Below are positions 43,040 to 52,393 of a DNA stretch of 64,000 nt, piece by piece (positions within the stretch are counted from its first letter, which is position 1; every line of letters begins with the position of its first letter). Location: NCBI GenBank assembly GCA_903851415.1, contig CAINOE010000105.1, positions 62,001 through 126,000 on the forward strand, written 5' to 3'. The notes under the pieces are model-generated. The model was not told where the DNA came from, did not search any database, and worked only from the letters and a program-made list of their open reading frames with translations. The position numbers were made by a program, and so were the translations under genes. This DNA is from an uncultured Rhodopila sp. GTDB lineage: Bacteria; Pseudomonadota; Alphaproteobacteria; Acetobacterales; Acetobacteraceae.

Positions 43040-44818
43040 TTACCGAATCCGAACCAATACCGCCTTGATCTCATCCAGATGGTCCAACGCCGCCTGATGC
43101 CCCGCCGCGATCGCCTTCTCGTGCGCATTCCAGTCGAACAGTCCAATGTCTCCCACCGCCGGCTTCAGCAGCACGTCGCGCCCGTCGCGGATCGGGTTGG
43201 CGGCCGAGTCGCTGCCGATGGTGCCGACGCGCCACAGCAGGTCCAGTATCCCCGGCAGCCCGGTCTCACCACCCGATCGCGCATCCTTCTCCAGCGATCC
43301 CACATCCACCGCGATCACCGAGGCCACCCCGAACTCATGAATCCGCTCGATCGGCATGTTGTTCAGCACGCCGCCGTCAACATAGACCGCATTCCCTTCC
43401 AGTATCGGCGGACAAATCCCCGGAACCGCGGTGGTCGCCCGCAGCCAGGTCACCAGCGGCCCGGTCCGGTGCACAGCCAAAGCGCCTTCGGTGATATTTG
43501 TCGAGACGCAGAACAGCGGTATCGGCGCATCCTCGATCGCCATGGTGCCGAAGCAGTGGCCGAGCGTCCTGACGAACGCGCGCTCGGAGTACAGCGCCGT
43601 CCACGGCACCGCGAAGTCCGAGAACCGCCGCCGGTTGAACGCCATGGCCAGGGCGCGAACAGTAGTGGCAAGGTTCCATTCCAGCGCGAACACCGCAGAA
43701 ACGATCGCGCCCACGCTGGTGCCGCCGACGGCGTCGATATGAATGTCATGCTCGCGCAACGCATGGATAACGCCGATATGGGCCAGCGCCTTGGCGCCCC
43801 CGCCCGAGAGGACCAAACCCAGCCCGCGTTCCGCGATCAGGCGGCTCGCGCGTTCTATGTCGCTGAAACAACGAATATGAAAATGCCGGGCCGGGTTGAC
43901 AGCCGCGAGCCAGCCGGTCGTCCGCCCCGGCACGATGGCGTCCTGCCAGAGCAGCATCAGCGACAGCGGGGTGGTATGCGGCACGTCCATCCGAACCGGC
44001 CCCGGTTCGGCGTCGCCGGTCGCGACAAGCACGATGCGGTCGCTTTGCCGGACGCAGAACCGAGTCCAGGCCGTCGGCTCGCAGTCCGCCTGCAGCAGGA
44101 CGAAATCCGCATGCTTTTCGATGTCGGAGAACCAGGCGGAGGTCCGTTCAGACTTTTGCTTGCCCGCAACGATGACCACCGTCCCGAACGCCTGCAGGCA
44201 GGCGGCGATTTTCTGGACGATCGGCCTTATATCCGTAGCGGCGTCCGCAGGGACGAAGCAGAACGTATGACATTTCGGCGGCTTGACGGATGGCGCCTGC
44301 CCGCGCCGGAGCCTTTGCACGGCGCCGGAACAGACCGCCAGCAAAACGCCATGGCAGCGCGCGGCCGCGGCGTGAAGATCGTCCTTCGCGATGCGCAGAA
44401 CCTCGCTGTTGCGCAGCGCCCGAACGGCGACCGCATGGGCCTCATTGGTGAAGAACCCGACATCCCCGATGACATCCCCGGCGCCGAACCGTTCGAGTAT
44501 CGTCCGGCCATGTCCGTTCGCCTGCCAGGCGCCGAACTGTCCGGTCATGACGATGTAGACGGCTTCCGGCTGCTCGCCTTCCAGGATCAACGCGGTGCCG
44601 GCGGGAACCGACATCAGCGAGCAGATCGACGTCAGTGCCTCGATCGACTTGCCATCCGCCAGAGGAAACGCGGCGCGCAAATCCCGAGCGCGCTCGGCCA
44701 GCGTTTTGTCTTCTTCAGCGCGCCGCGTCGCTGACAGAGGGTGTCGATATAGCCAGCCGTCCGGGGTCCGCGCGTGCAGCTTCAGGCTGTTCAAAAGACG
44801 CGTGGTCCTGTCGGGCAT
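43040..44818 (-). CDS. Cyclic-nucleotide-binding-domain patatin-like phospholipase (NTE family)
   Basis: A 592-residue protein. Residues about 50-165 form a cNMP-binding domain (IEALTSICSLMSVPAGTALI, GAGDVIGDVGFFTNEAHAVA). A middle region with Rossmann-like segments follows (VVIVAGKQKSERTSAWFSD). The patatin domain starts near 335: GLGLVLSGGGAKALAHIGV (oxyanion hole), GGTSVGAIVSA with nucleophile Ser in GTSVG, and VDGGVLNNMPI with the catalytic Asp. It resembles bacterial RssA/NTE-like lysophospholipases. The substrate and the ligand of the N-terminal domain are unknown. Confidence 0.88.
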   Translation of the reverse strand: MPDRTTRLLNSLKLHARTPDGWLYRHPLSATRRAEEDKTLAERARDLRAAFPLADGKSIEALTSICSLMSVPAGTALILEGEQPEAVYIVMTGQFGAWQANGHGRTILERFGAGDVIGDVGFFTNEAHAVAVRALRNSEVLRIAKDDLHAAAARCHGVLLAVCSGAVQRLRRGQAPSVKPPKCHTFCFVPADAATDIRPIVQKIAACLQAFGTVVIVAGKQKSERTSAWFSDIEKHADFVLLQADCEPTAWTRFCVRQSDRIVLVATGDAEPGPVRMDVPHTTPLSLMLLWQDAIVPGRTTGWLAAVNPARHFHIRCFSDIERASRLIAERGLGLVLSGGGAKALAHIGVIHALREHDIHIDAVGGTSVGAIVSAVFALEWNLATTVRALAMAFNRRRFSDFAVPWTALYSERAFVRTLGHCFGTMAIEDAPIPLFCVSTNITEGALAVHRTGPLVTWLRATTAVPGICPPILEGNAVYVDGGVLNNMPIERIHEFGVASVIAVDVGSLEKDARSGGETGLPGILDLLWRVGTIGSDSAANPIRDGRDVLLKPAVGDIGLFDWNAHEKAIAAGHQAALDHLDEIKAVLVRIR

Positions 44819-45319
44819 CAGACCCCTTCATCAACGCCGAATCGTACGCGCAGTAACTCATTCAGCTATAGCGGGTTCGCAGTATGAGAAGCCAGCCCGA
44901 TCCCGGGGTGCCAATTGTTCGTTATCGACAGCGGACCATCCGCCGATCGGCGGTCAACAAAGTGTGGTTCCTGGATGGTTTGCGGAGCCGGTCCCGGGTC
45001 GGACCGGTCGCAGCGGCCGCCGCGCAAACGCCCGGGCCAAAGCGGACGCCGGCCTGGCAAACGTGGTGTCCGGATTGCAGGAATTTGATTTATTCCCGCC
45101 ACACAGGTCTGGCGAGAGCGCCGGAAGGGTGCTAAGTGACGGATTGCGTGGAATCGCCTCGAATTGGCCCGGTCATGACCGGGCCGCGCATCGGAACGGC
45201 GGTGCCGTCGCGGCACCAGAAAGTTCCACTTTGTTCGGCCAAGCCTCACGGATCTCGACAATACGGAGTCCGCCGTCCGCCGCAGTGAAAAAAACCGCCT
45301 TCAAAAAAGGGAGGACACG
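44819..45319. other. Intergenic region without recognised gene
   Basis: About 500 bases. No reading frame has convincing features. GGGAGG at 45308-45313 is the ribosome binding site of the next gene, preceded by an A-rich stretch (GTGAAAAAAACC). Promoters of the patatin gene (minus) and the secreted protein (plus) should lie here. Confidence 0.4.
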
Positions 45320-45871
45320 ATGAGCTGTCTACGGGCTATCGTACCAGCCGGTGTACTGCTGATCACCGGGATGGGTCCGGGCTACGCAGCCTGCGACAAT
45401 ACTTCGCTCAATGGCGTTTATCCATTCACGACAAACGGCTACACCCTGGGAATTTACGACTCATCCGGCACAGTACATTACCTGACGCCACCTCAGCCGC
45501 TCTCATCCGTCGGACAATATACCTTCGACGGCCAAGGGAATTTCACCCGCGTGGACTATAACGTGGGCAACGGCGTTCCGGTCAACGGCCCCTCCACACC
45601 TGTCAACGACGCCGGCTTCCGCACCGGGCAAACCGGCACCTACACGATCGCCGATGATTGCACCGGCACCATAACACTGAATGCAAACGGCGCCATGATC
45701 GATCTGCAAGTCGTGGTCGTCGATTACGGGTTGAGCGCGTTCGCCATTGTCAAATCAGAACACGTCCCCGGCTTTGCCAATCCGCCGGATGGAACGAGCT
45801 GTGCCAGCGGTTGCGACGAAGCCGTCAATATCCTCTCCGAACTGAAGAAGGACGTTTATCGGCACCACTGA
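45320..45871 (+). CDS. Secreted protein of unknown function
   Basis: A 183-residue exported protein with a signal peptide (LRAIVPAGVLLITGMGPGYA, cleavage near YAA-CD). The mature part is beta-rich: SLNGVYPFTTNGYTLGIYDS, then VGQYTFDGQGNFTRVDYNVG, then TGTYTIADDCTGTITLNANG. This layout is widespread among uncharacterised secreted proteins of soil bacteria. Four cysteines (two in CASGC) could form disulfides. A strong GGGAGG site precedes the ATG. Confidence 0.75.
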   Translation: MSCLRAIVPAGVLLITGMGPGYAACDNTSLNGVYPFTTNGYTLGIYDSSGTVHYLTPPQPLSSVGQYTFDGQGNFTRVDYNVGNGVPVNGPSTPVNDAGFRTGQTGTYTIADDCTGTITLNANGAMIDLQVVVVDYGLSAFAIVKSEHVPGFANPPDGTSCASGCDEAVNILSELKKDVYRHH

Positions 45872-45941
45872 CAACCGGGGCTGGCGCCGGCGATCCCGGC
45901 CGAACGGCATGCGCCGGTTCGGTCGGCGCCCGGCGGGCTCG

Positions 45942-47234
45942 CTACTTCCCGATGCAAAACCGCGAGAACACCGTATCCAGGATATCCTCCACCCCGACAT
46001 GGCCGGTGATCCGTCCCAGCTCCCGCATCGCCAGCCGCAAATCCTCGCCACGCAGTTCGGGCAGTTCGGCCCGTTCGGCGTCCTCCAGATGGCCCGCCGC
46101 CGCCAAAAGCGCCGCGCGGTGCCGCGCCCGGGTGAGCGGCGGAGCACCCCGGGATTCCGTCATCCGCCGTGCCGCGGAGGCGAGACAATTCCGCAGGTCT
46201 GCCATCCCCTCCCCGGTCTTCGCACTGATCCGCACCGCCCCCGCCGGTCCTGGCGCGCCCAGATCGGCCTTGTTCGCCACCAGGATGTGCCGGTCCGACG
46301 CCACCGCACACGCCTCGGCCCCCGCCTCCACCACCGTGATCACCAAATCGGCCGCCGCCGCCCGGGCCAGCGCCCGCCGCACCCCTTCCGCCTCGATGCT
46401 GTCGGTCGTCTCCCGCAGCCCGGCGGTATCGACCAGCGTCACCGGCACCCCGCCCAACACCACGCGCGTCTCCAGCGCATCCCGGGTGGTGCCGGGCACC
46501 GCCGAGACGATCGCCACGTCGCGGTCCGCCAAAGCGTTGATCAGAGTGGATTTTCCGACATTCGGCGCGCCGGTGATGGCGAAGAACAACCCCTCCCGCA
46601 GCTTCTCCCCGCGACCGGTGTCGTTCAGGTGATCGCGCATTTCCGCCTGGACGGCGCGCAACGCCGCCAGAAGCTGGTCTTCCACCTCCGGCGGCAGATC
46701 CTCGTCCGGGAAGTCGATCAGCGCCTCCTGATAAGCCAGTATGCCGCGCAGGCGATCCGCCCAGTCCTGGTAGACCGCGCCCAGCGCTCCGTCCAACTGA
46801 CGCAGTGCCTGGCGCCGCTGCGCCTCGGTCTCGGCGGCGATCAGGTCGTGGACCGCTTCCGCCTCAAGCAGATCCATGCGCCCGTTCAGGAACGCCCGCC
46901 GGGTGAACTCCCCTGGTTCCGCCGGCCGCAACCCGGCCGCCACCAGCGCGTCCGCCACCCCGTCGATGACTGCACGGCCGCCATGCAAATGAAGCTCGGC
47001 GCAATCCTCACCGGTATATGTGCCGGGGGCGGGGAACCACAGGACGATGGCCTGATCGAGCACCACCCCGGCGGGATCGCGCAACCGCCGCAGCGAGGCA
47101 TGGCGCGGAACCGGCAGCGCACCGCCGCAAAGTGCCGTAACCGCCCGCTCGGCCGCGGGACCGCTGATCCGCATCACCGCAATGGCGGCGCGGGCGGAGC
47201 CGGACGCGAGGGCGAAAATCGTATCATCGTTCAT
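45942..47234 (-). CDS. mnmE: tRNA modification GTPase MnmE
   Basis: A 430-residue protein. Opening MNDDTIFALASGSARAAIAV is the usual TrmE N-terminus. FNGxxDL-type GRMDLLEAEAVHDLI lies in the helical region, and the G domain has TGAPNVGKSTLINALADRDV, VPGTTRDALE, DTAGLRETTD and NKAD. The C-terminus is RFCIGK, the catalytic CIGK motif. With MnmG it modifies the wobble uridine of tRNAs. ATG 47234 begins the conserved region. It is divergent from bchE. Confidence 0.95.
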   Translation of the reverse strand: MNDDTIFALASGSARAAIAVMRISGPAAERAVTALCGGALPVPRHASLRRLRDPAGVVLDQAIVLWFPAPGTYTGEDCAELHLHGGRAVIDGVADALVAAGLRPAEPGEFTRRAFLNGRMDLLEAEAVHDLIAAETEAQRRQALRQLDGALGAVYQDWADRLRGILAYQEALIDFPDEDLPPEVEDQLLAALRAVQAEMRDHLNDTGRGEKLREGLFFAITGAPNVGKSTLINALADRDVAIVSAVPGTTRDALETRVVLGGVPVTLVDTAGLRETTDSIEAEGVRRALARAAAADLVITVVEAGAEACAVASDRHILVANKADLGAPGPAGAVRISAKTGEGMADLRNCLASAARRMTESRGAPPLTRARHRAALLAAAGHLEDAERAELPELRGEDLRLAMRELGRITGHVGVEDILDTVFSRFCIGK

Positions 47235-47295
47235 CGCGTAACCATAGCGGCTTGCGCGTCGCCCCGAACCGCTTTCCCTGCTTAATCTATTGCCT

Positions 47296-47309
47296 TTGAT
47301 CTGCGTCAA
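47296..47309 (+). promoter_or_regulatory. FNR/FnrL-type box upstream of bchE
   Basis: TTGATCTGCGTCAA matches the FNR consensus TTGAT-N4-ATCAA at nine of ten positions. It lies 57 bases before the bchE start. Oxygen-sensing FnrL is known to control bchE in Rhodobacter, so anaerobic activation is a natural reading. A short palindrome GGTGTCACACC follows at 47315-47325. Confidence 0.65.
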
Positions 47310-47365
47310 TGTCAGGTGTCACACCGACCGTCAACCATGCTTGACAGATCGGGAGGTCATTCAGA

Positions 47366-49069
47366 GTGCGTATCCTGCTCATTCATCCAAACTACCATTC
47401 CGGTGGCGCCGAGATTGCCGGCAATTGGCCGCCAGCCTGGGCCGCGTATCTGGCCGGTTCGTTGAAAGCCGCGGGCTTCAGCGATCTGCGGTTCATCGAC
47501 GCGATGACCAACAACATCTCGGACGACGACCTGCGGGACATCATCAAGGCCGAGAAGCCCGATCTCGTCGGCTGCACCTCGATCACGCCGTCGATCTACA
47601 AGGCGGAGCGGGTGCTGCAGATCGCCAAGGAGGAGCACCCGAACACGGTGACCGTCCTCGGCGGCATCCATGCCACGTTCATGTACCAGCAGGTGCTGAC
47701 CGAAGCCCCGTGGGTCGATACCATCGTCCGCGGCGAGGGCGAGGAGATCCTGATCAACCTCGTCCGCCTGATCGACCAGGGCCGCTGGCCGGCCGATCGG
47801 CATGAGGTCAAGGGGCTGGCGTTTACGGAATCGCTGGCGGACGGCGCGCAGATCGTCGCCACCCCGGCGGCGCCCACCATCAAGGACCTGGACTCGATCG
47901 AAGCCGATTGGGGCATCCTGGAGTGGGATAAATACCGCTACATCCCGCTGAACTGCCGCGTCGCGATCCCGAACATGGCGCGTGGCTGTCCGTTCACTTG
48001 CTCCTTCTGCTCGCAATGGAAGTTCTGGCGCGACTACCGCTTCCGCGACCCGAAGAAGGTCGTGGACGAGATCGAGACGCTGTACAAGAAATACGATATC
48101 GGCTTCTTCATCCTCGCCGACGAGGAACCGACGATCAACCGCAAGAAGTTCATCCAGTTCTGCGAGGAACTGATCGCGCGCGGGCTGAACGAGAAGGTTC
48201 TGTGGGGCATCAACACCCGCGTCACCGACATCCTGCGGGACGAGGAAATCCTGCCGCTTTACCGCAAGGCCGGCCTGATCCACGTGTCGCTCGGCACCGA
48301 GGCCGCGGCGCAGATGAAGCTCGACCTGTTTAATAAAGAAACGAAGATTTCCGACAACCGCAAGGCGATCCAGTTGCTGCGCAATGCCGGCATCGTCGTC
48401 GAAGCCCAGTTCATCGTCGGTCTTGAGAATGAAACCGCCGAGACGCTGGAAGAAACCTACCGCATGGCGGTGGAGTGGAAGCCCGATCTGGCGAACTGGT
48501 CGATGTATACGCCGTGGCCGTTCACCTCCCTGTTCCAGGAGATGAAGGACAGCGTAGAAATTTTCGACTTCGAGAAGTATAATTTCGTTACGCCGATCAT
48601 GAAGCCGGAGGCGATGGACCGGAGCGAGTTGCTTGATCGGGTGATGAACAACTATCGGCGCTTTTACTTCAAGAAGGCGCTGTTCTCCTATCCGTGGGCT
48701 GGCAAGGGCGCGCGGCGGCGTTACCTGCTGGGCTGCCTGAAAGCCTTCCTCAAGTCCGGTTTCGAACGCAAATTCTACGACCTCGGCAAGGTCGGCTATT
48801 GGGGACCGCAGTCGAAGAAGCGGGTCAACTTCCACTTCGACGAGGCCCGCAAGTTGACCGAGGCGGCGACCGGAGACTGGGAAGCCGCGGCGGACAAGTC
48901 GCGCAAGGCCAGGCCGGCGCTTCCGGTGTCGGCGGTGGCGGCCTGCGGCGGCGGTCGCGACCAGATGGATGCGATTGACGCCAGCGGGGTGAAGCCTCCG
49001 GCGGTGATGGCGTGCGGTGGCGGCACCGAGCAGATGGCGGAGACCGATGAAGCAGGCGCCGCGGATTGA
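47366..49069 (+). CDS. bchE: Anaerobic Mg-protoporphyrin IX monomethyl ester cyclase BchE
   Basis: A 567-residue cobalamin-binding radical SAM enzyme that forms the isocyclic ring of bacteriochlorophyll without oxygen. The N-terminal B12-like domain opens [20 protein letters not shown]. The radical SAM cysteines are C208, C212 and C215 in [29 protein letters not shown] and the aromatic [10 protein letters not shown] are BchE-like. The tail holds two ACGGGxxQM motifs (526-534 and 549-557). GTG start with GGGAGG nine bases upstream. It overlaps bchJ by 23 bases. An FNR-type box lies upstream. Confidence 0.93.
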   Translation: MRILLIHPNYHSGGAEIAGNWPPAWAAYLAGSLKAAGFSDLRFIDAMTNNISDDDLRDIIKAEKPDLVGCTSITPSIYKAERVLQIAKEEHPNTVTVLGGIHATFMYQQVLTEAPWVDTIVRGEGEEILINLVRLIDQGRWPADRHEVKGLAFTESLADGAQIVATPAAPTIKDLDSIEADWGILEWDKYRYIPLNCRVAIPNMARGCPFTCSFCSQWKFWRDYRFRDPKKVVDEIETLYKKYDIGFFILADEEPTINRKKFIQFCEELIARGLNEKVLWGINTRVTDILRDEEILPLYRKAGLIHVSLGTEAAAQMKLDLFNKETKISDNRKAIQLLRNAGIVVEAQFIVGLENETAETLEETYRMAVEWKPDLANWSMYTPWPFTSLFQEMKDSVEIFDFEKYNFVTPIMKPEAMDRSELLDRVMNNYRRFYFKKALFSYPWAGKGARRRYLLGCLKAFLKSGFERKFYDLGKVGYWGPQSKKRVNFHFDEARKLTEAATGDWEAAADKSRKARPALPVSAVAACGGGRDQMDAIDASGVKPPAVMACGGGTEQMAETDEAGAAD

Positions 49070-49691
49070 TCGCAGCATGCACGGCCTGACCGATGACCCC
49101 TCGGCTCCGGGGGTCATCGGACCGAACGCGGTGCTTCAGCTTATCGAGGCTCTGAAGGCCGCGGGTCTATACGAGGTGTCCGCCCCGGTTTTCGCGACGG
49201 CCGGGGTGGCGGACTGGCTGGTTGACCCGCCTGAAAGGATGGTCGACCAGCGCGGCGTGGCCCGGCTGCACCAGGCGATCCGGGCGATGTCCTCGCCGGC
49301 CGAGGGTGTCGCGCTGATGGCGGAATCCGGGCGGCTGACCGCGGATTACATCCTCGCCAACCGTATCCCGAAACCGGCTCAGGTGCTGCTGAAGCTGTTG
49401 CCGCCGAGGCTGGCGGCGGCGGCGTTCGTGCCGGCGATCAAGGCGCATTCCTGGACCTTCGCCGGGACGGGCAAATTCGCCGGCAAGGCGGGACTGCCGA
49501 CAGTGTTCACCCTGATCGGCAATCCTTTGTGCGCGGGGGAGCGGGCTGCCTCGCCGGTCTGCACGTGGCACGCCGCAGTGTTCCAGCGGCTGTTCCAGGT
49601 GCTGGTATCGCCCCGTGCCCGCGCCGTCGAGACGGCGTGCGAGGCCTGCGGCGATCCGTTCTGCCGCTTCGAGGTGGATTGGCGGAAATAG
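49047..49691 (+). CDS. bchJ: Bacteriochlorophyll biosynthesis protein BchJ (V4R domain)
   Basis: A 214-residue protein ending in a V4R domain: [19 protein letters not shown], then [19 protein letters not shown] with the paired-cysteine motif. Length and the pairing with bchE match BchJ, once thought to be the 8-vinyl reductase and now seen as a substrate-handling factor. It starts inside the bchE end at ATG 49047, with GGAG four bases upstream. Confidence 0.88.
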   Translation: MKQAPRIDRSMHGLTDDPSAPGVIGPNAVLQLIEALKAAGLYEVSAPVFATAGVADWLVDPPERMVDQRGVARLHQAIRAMSSPAEGVALMAESGRLTADYILANRIPKPAQVLLKLLPPRLAAAAFVPAIKAHSWTFAGTGKFAGKAGLPTVFTLIGNPLCAGERAASPVCTWHAAVFQRLFQVLVSPRARAVETACEACGDPFCRFEVDWRK

Positions 49692-49749
49692 GCCGGCGTT
49701 AAGCCGATCTTAACTATTTGGCGGTTTTGTAGGGGCGCAAAGACGGGAT

Positions 49750-50085
49750 GTGCGCCACTTTATGCTGCCTCCAGGAACCCTCCGGGCGCTGAAAGGCCAC
49801 CATGACAGCATCGTCACGGTCGCCTGCCTCGGCGCGTGTTTGACTGCGATTGAATGCGGTGTGCCTGCATGGGCTGCAATAGCGGCCCTGGCATTGTCTT
49901 TGGGGGCATCACATTTGCGAGCAACGAGGAAGGAACGTCATATTGAGGCACTTGCCCGTCGACAGATGATCGATGCAATGGTTAGGTTTGGGACGATTGA
50001 GATCAGCAAATCGGCCGCACCCCGATCCCGGCGTAAACAGCAGCCGGCGGTGCGGCTTATCGAAGACGATGAAGGTTACCCGTGA
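49750..50085 (+). CDS. Small membrane protein downstream of bchJ
   Basis: About 111 residues (107 if the ATG at 49762 is used). A hydrophobic stretch spans roughly residues 20-55 (VTVACLGACLTAIECGVPAW, AALALSLGASHL). The rest is a basic tail with many Arg and Lys. Not recognised. The stop overlaps the next gene's start by one base (TGATG), so the two small genes are co-translated. Position behind bchEJ raises a link to photosynthesis, but this is inference. Confidence 0.55.
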   Translation: MRHFMLPPGTLRALKGHHDSIVTVACLGACLTAIECGVPAWAAIAALALSLGASHLRATRKERHIEALARRQMIDAMVRFGTIEISKSAAPRSRRKQQPAVRLIEDDEGYP

Positions 50086-50324
50086 TGAACCTGCTATCAA
50101 CTGACCTTACGGCGATTTTGGCGGCCATCCTTGTGGCGGCATCAGCGTGGGCCATTCGTTCGCAAACACATGCGCGGCACGAAGCCCGCGTCAGGCTGCT
50201 GCGGGAAACCACGGAGTCGCTTCACCGTAAAGCCGAGGCCGCTGCCCGGTTCCGCTCGGCGACGGGCGGCTCGATGCAGGGTTCGCCGGCCCCGACAAAG
50301 CCGTCTCAGGTTTTTCCGGCGTAG
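50085..50324 (+). CDS. Small single-pass membrane protein
   Basis: A 79-residue protein with one N-terminal helix (LTAILAAILVAASAWAI) and a helical, charged tail (RLLRETTESLHRKAEAAARF). It overlaps the end of the DUF169 gene on the other strand by 19 bases. Not recognised. It pairs with the preceding small membrane protein. Confidence 0.5.
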   Translation: MNLLSTDLTAILAAILVAASAWAIRSQTHARHEARVRLLRETTESLHRKAEAAARFRSATGGSMQGSPAPTKPSQVFPA

Positions 50325-51112
50325 CTTTTCGCCATCCCCTCGCCCGGTTCGGCCTGCGGGCCGAACGGCATGATCGGGTAACGCAGGCCGGCTTTCGACA
50401 GGCCATGCAGGCCGATGACCGCGCGTTGCAGATCTTCCGGCGGACATGCCATCAGCATCTCGTCGTCCGCGACACCGCCGTAGCGGCGCTCGGCGTAGCA
50501 CGGGATCGACAGGCTGACCTTGCGGTTTTTCAGCGCGCTGCCCCAGCTATCGGCGCAGGCGCTTTCCCCTGTGATGCTGAAGTCGTAGCGCTGGTAGTTG
50601 CGCCATTGCAGCCCGTTGATGAACAGGATCATCTGCGCCGGGTTGCCGTAGAACAGGCATATATCCGGCGGGTCCAGCCGCCCGGTGCGCAGCGGCGAGA
50701 TCGCCAGGCCGTGGAATGTCCCTGCCGGCACGCGCGGCATCTGCGCCTGATGCGCGGCGGCGGCCTCGCGGTTTTCGAACCACACGCCCTCCATCTTGCG
50801 GCCGGAGGTGTAGATCTCGCCGGGTGCGTCCAGACCGATGACGCTGCTGCAGCTTGAGAAGGGGGGCACGTTCTCGGTGGTGATGCCGAGGGTGAAGCCC
50901 GCCATGCGGGACTGGGTAACGAGCTGGCAGGTCGAGAAGGTTTTTCCGGGCGCCGGGCGGCGCAGGCCGGGGATGGTTTCCAGCGCGGCGACATCCGCGA
51001 ACAGCTTCATGCCGATGGGAAATGTCCGCAGCTTCAACAGTTGGTTTAACTGCTCCGCCAGATCGGCGATCGCCTTGCCGTCAAGCGTTTGCGTCGCGCG
51101 TGCGTCGTTCAT
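50306..51112 (-). CDS. DUF169 family protein
   Basis: A 268-residue protein of the DUF169 family: FPIGMKLFADVAALETIPG, KTFSTCQLVTQSRMAGFTLG with a conserved Cys, CSSVIGL and CLFYGNPAQMILFINGLQW. The biochemical role is unknown; DUF169 proteins occur in methanogens, anaerobes and phototrophs. GGAGGG lies eight bases before ATG 51112. Being close to bchEJ, it may belong to the same anaerobic programme. Confidence 0.82.
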   Translation of the reverse strand: MNDARATQTLDGKAIADLAEQLNQLLKLRTFPIGMKLFADVAALETIPGLRRPAPGKTFSTCQLVTQSRMAGFTLGITTENVPPFSSCSSVIGLDAPGEIYTSGRKMEGVWFENREAAAAHQAQMPRVPAGTFHGLAISPLRTGRLDPPDICLFYGNPAQMILFINGLQWRNYQRYDFSITGESACADSWGSALKNRKVSLSIPCYAERRYGGVADDEMLMACPPEDLQRAVIGLHGLSKAGLRYPIMPFGPQAEPGEGMAKSYAGKT

Positions 51113-51172
51113 GGCCGGTTCCCTCCTGCGCGCCCATGGTGCCATGGCGCGCTTCGGTGGGGAACTTGGCCA

Positions 51173-51397
51173 TCAGGCGGGAACGATTTCCAAACGGCGC
51201 TCGATCCGGTCAAGCCGGATTTCGATCCGGTCGATCCGTTCGGACTGCGCCGCGAAGTCGCCGTGCAGAAGGACAACCTTGGTCTCAAGCGACGTCACGC
51301 GCCGCCCGAGGTCGCCGACGGCCGAGGCCAGCCGATCGAGCTTTTCGTCCATCCGGCGAAGATAGACAAGAATCAGGTTGTCAGGCCCATCGCTCAT
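51173..51397 (-). CDS. Small coiled-coil protein
   Basis: A 74-residue protein beginning MSDGPDNLILVYLRRMDEKL, then a continuous heptad pattern (DRLASAVGDLGRRVTSLETK, RIDRIEIRLDRIERRLEI). This small family is common in alphaproteobacteria and has no known role. ATG 51397 has GGAG six bases upstream; longer starts exist without a site. Confidence 0.65.
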   Translation of the reverse strand: MSDGPDNLILVYLRRMDEKLDRLASAVGDLGRRVTSLETKVVLLHGDFAAQSERIDRIEIRLDRIERRLEIVPA

Positions 51398-51472
51398 TCC
51401 ATGCTCCATCGACTGAGTGCCGACATTATCCAACATATGTGTTAACAAGCGGTTAAGGAAGCGCCCACGCAA

Positions 51473-52393
51473 TCACATTCCGTGCCGCAGCCGCCGCAGC
51501 CCGGCCATCTGCTGCTGCGCCCACGTCCCCGTGGCCAGCGCCTCCTCGCCCGAAGGATCGCCCGTCCGCACGTACTCCCGGGAAAAATCCGCAGTTCGGA
51601 ACAGCATGTCCCACCACGGCAGCACCGCGCCGTAGTTGCAGCTCCGCTGTCCCGCCGCCAGCACCCCGTGATGCGCCCGGTGGAACCGCGGCGAGATCAG
51701 CAGGCGCTCGCCCAGCCAGCCGAACGACAGCCGCACATTGGCGTGCGACAGCGACTCCAGGAACCGCAGCACCAGCACCAGCAGCGGAAACTGCAGCGGC
51801 GGCACGCCAATCAGCAGGGCGATCACGCCGAACCAGACGAAAGCGATCAGGTCATCCAGCACATGGTTGCGGTCATCCGACCAGAACGTCATCTGCCGCT
51901 GCGCGTGGTGCAGCGAGTGCAGCGCCCACCACCAGCGGAACCGGTGCGCCAGCCAGTGCCGCCAGTAATCGGCAAAGTCCAGGATGATCGCATAGATCAC
52001 GAACACCAGCACCTGCTGCCCGAGCAGCGCCGGAAACAGCCCCTCCAGCGTCGGCGGCACCCAGCCCTGATCCGCCATCCAGCCGCTGACCGCCACCCGG
52101 GCACGATAGAACAGCACGTAAGTAACGAACGGCAGAACCCCGACGCGCGACAGCAGCGTATACAGCACATCGACCCAGACGGCGTGGCTGTCCGGCCAGC
52201 GCTCCACCGGCCGCCACCGCTCCAGCGGCAGGCAGACAGCGAACGTCAGCACCACCTGGGCCACGCCGTACAGGGCGAACAGCGCCCAGCCGTACGACAC
52301 GTCCTCCCAGTTCATCAGTCCCAGCCAATACAGCGCCGGGACCAGCACATTTTCCTCAAGCCACCCCGCGCCAAGGTCGAACGGATCGCCCAT
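51473..52393 (-). CDS. Sterol desaturase/fatty acid hydroxylase family protein
   Basis: A 306-residue membrane enzyme with the eight-histidine di-iron motifs of the family: WRHWLAHRF, LHSLHHAQR and FHRAHHG, between about five helices. Relatives hydroxylate or desaturate lipids such as sterols, carotenoids or fatty acids. In a phototroph, carotenoid or hopanoid substrates are possible, but nothing here decides. Its ATG overlaps the preceding gene's stop by one base. Confidence 0.87.
   Translation of the reverse strand: MGDPFDLGAGWLEENVLVPALYWLGLMNWEDVSYGWALFALYGVAQVVLTFAVCLPLERWRPVERWPDSHAVWVDVLYTLLSRVGVLPFVTYVLFYRARVAVSGWMADQGWVPPTLEGLFPALLGQQVLVFVIYAIILDFADYWRHWLAHRFRWWWALHSLHHAQRQMTFWSDDRNHVLDDLIAFVWFGVIALLIGVPPLQFPLLVLVLRFLESLSHANVRLSFGWLGERLLISPRFHRAHHGVLAAGQRSCNYGAVLPWWDMLFRTADFSREYVRTGDPSGEEALATGTWAQQQMAGLRRLRHGM

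Noticed and set aside
47310-47331. PpsR/CrtJ-type TGT-N12-ACA site before bchE
   Set aside because: Candidate TGT triplets at 47310 and 47317 are not followed by ACA at the required distance.
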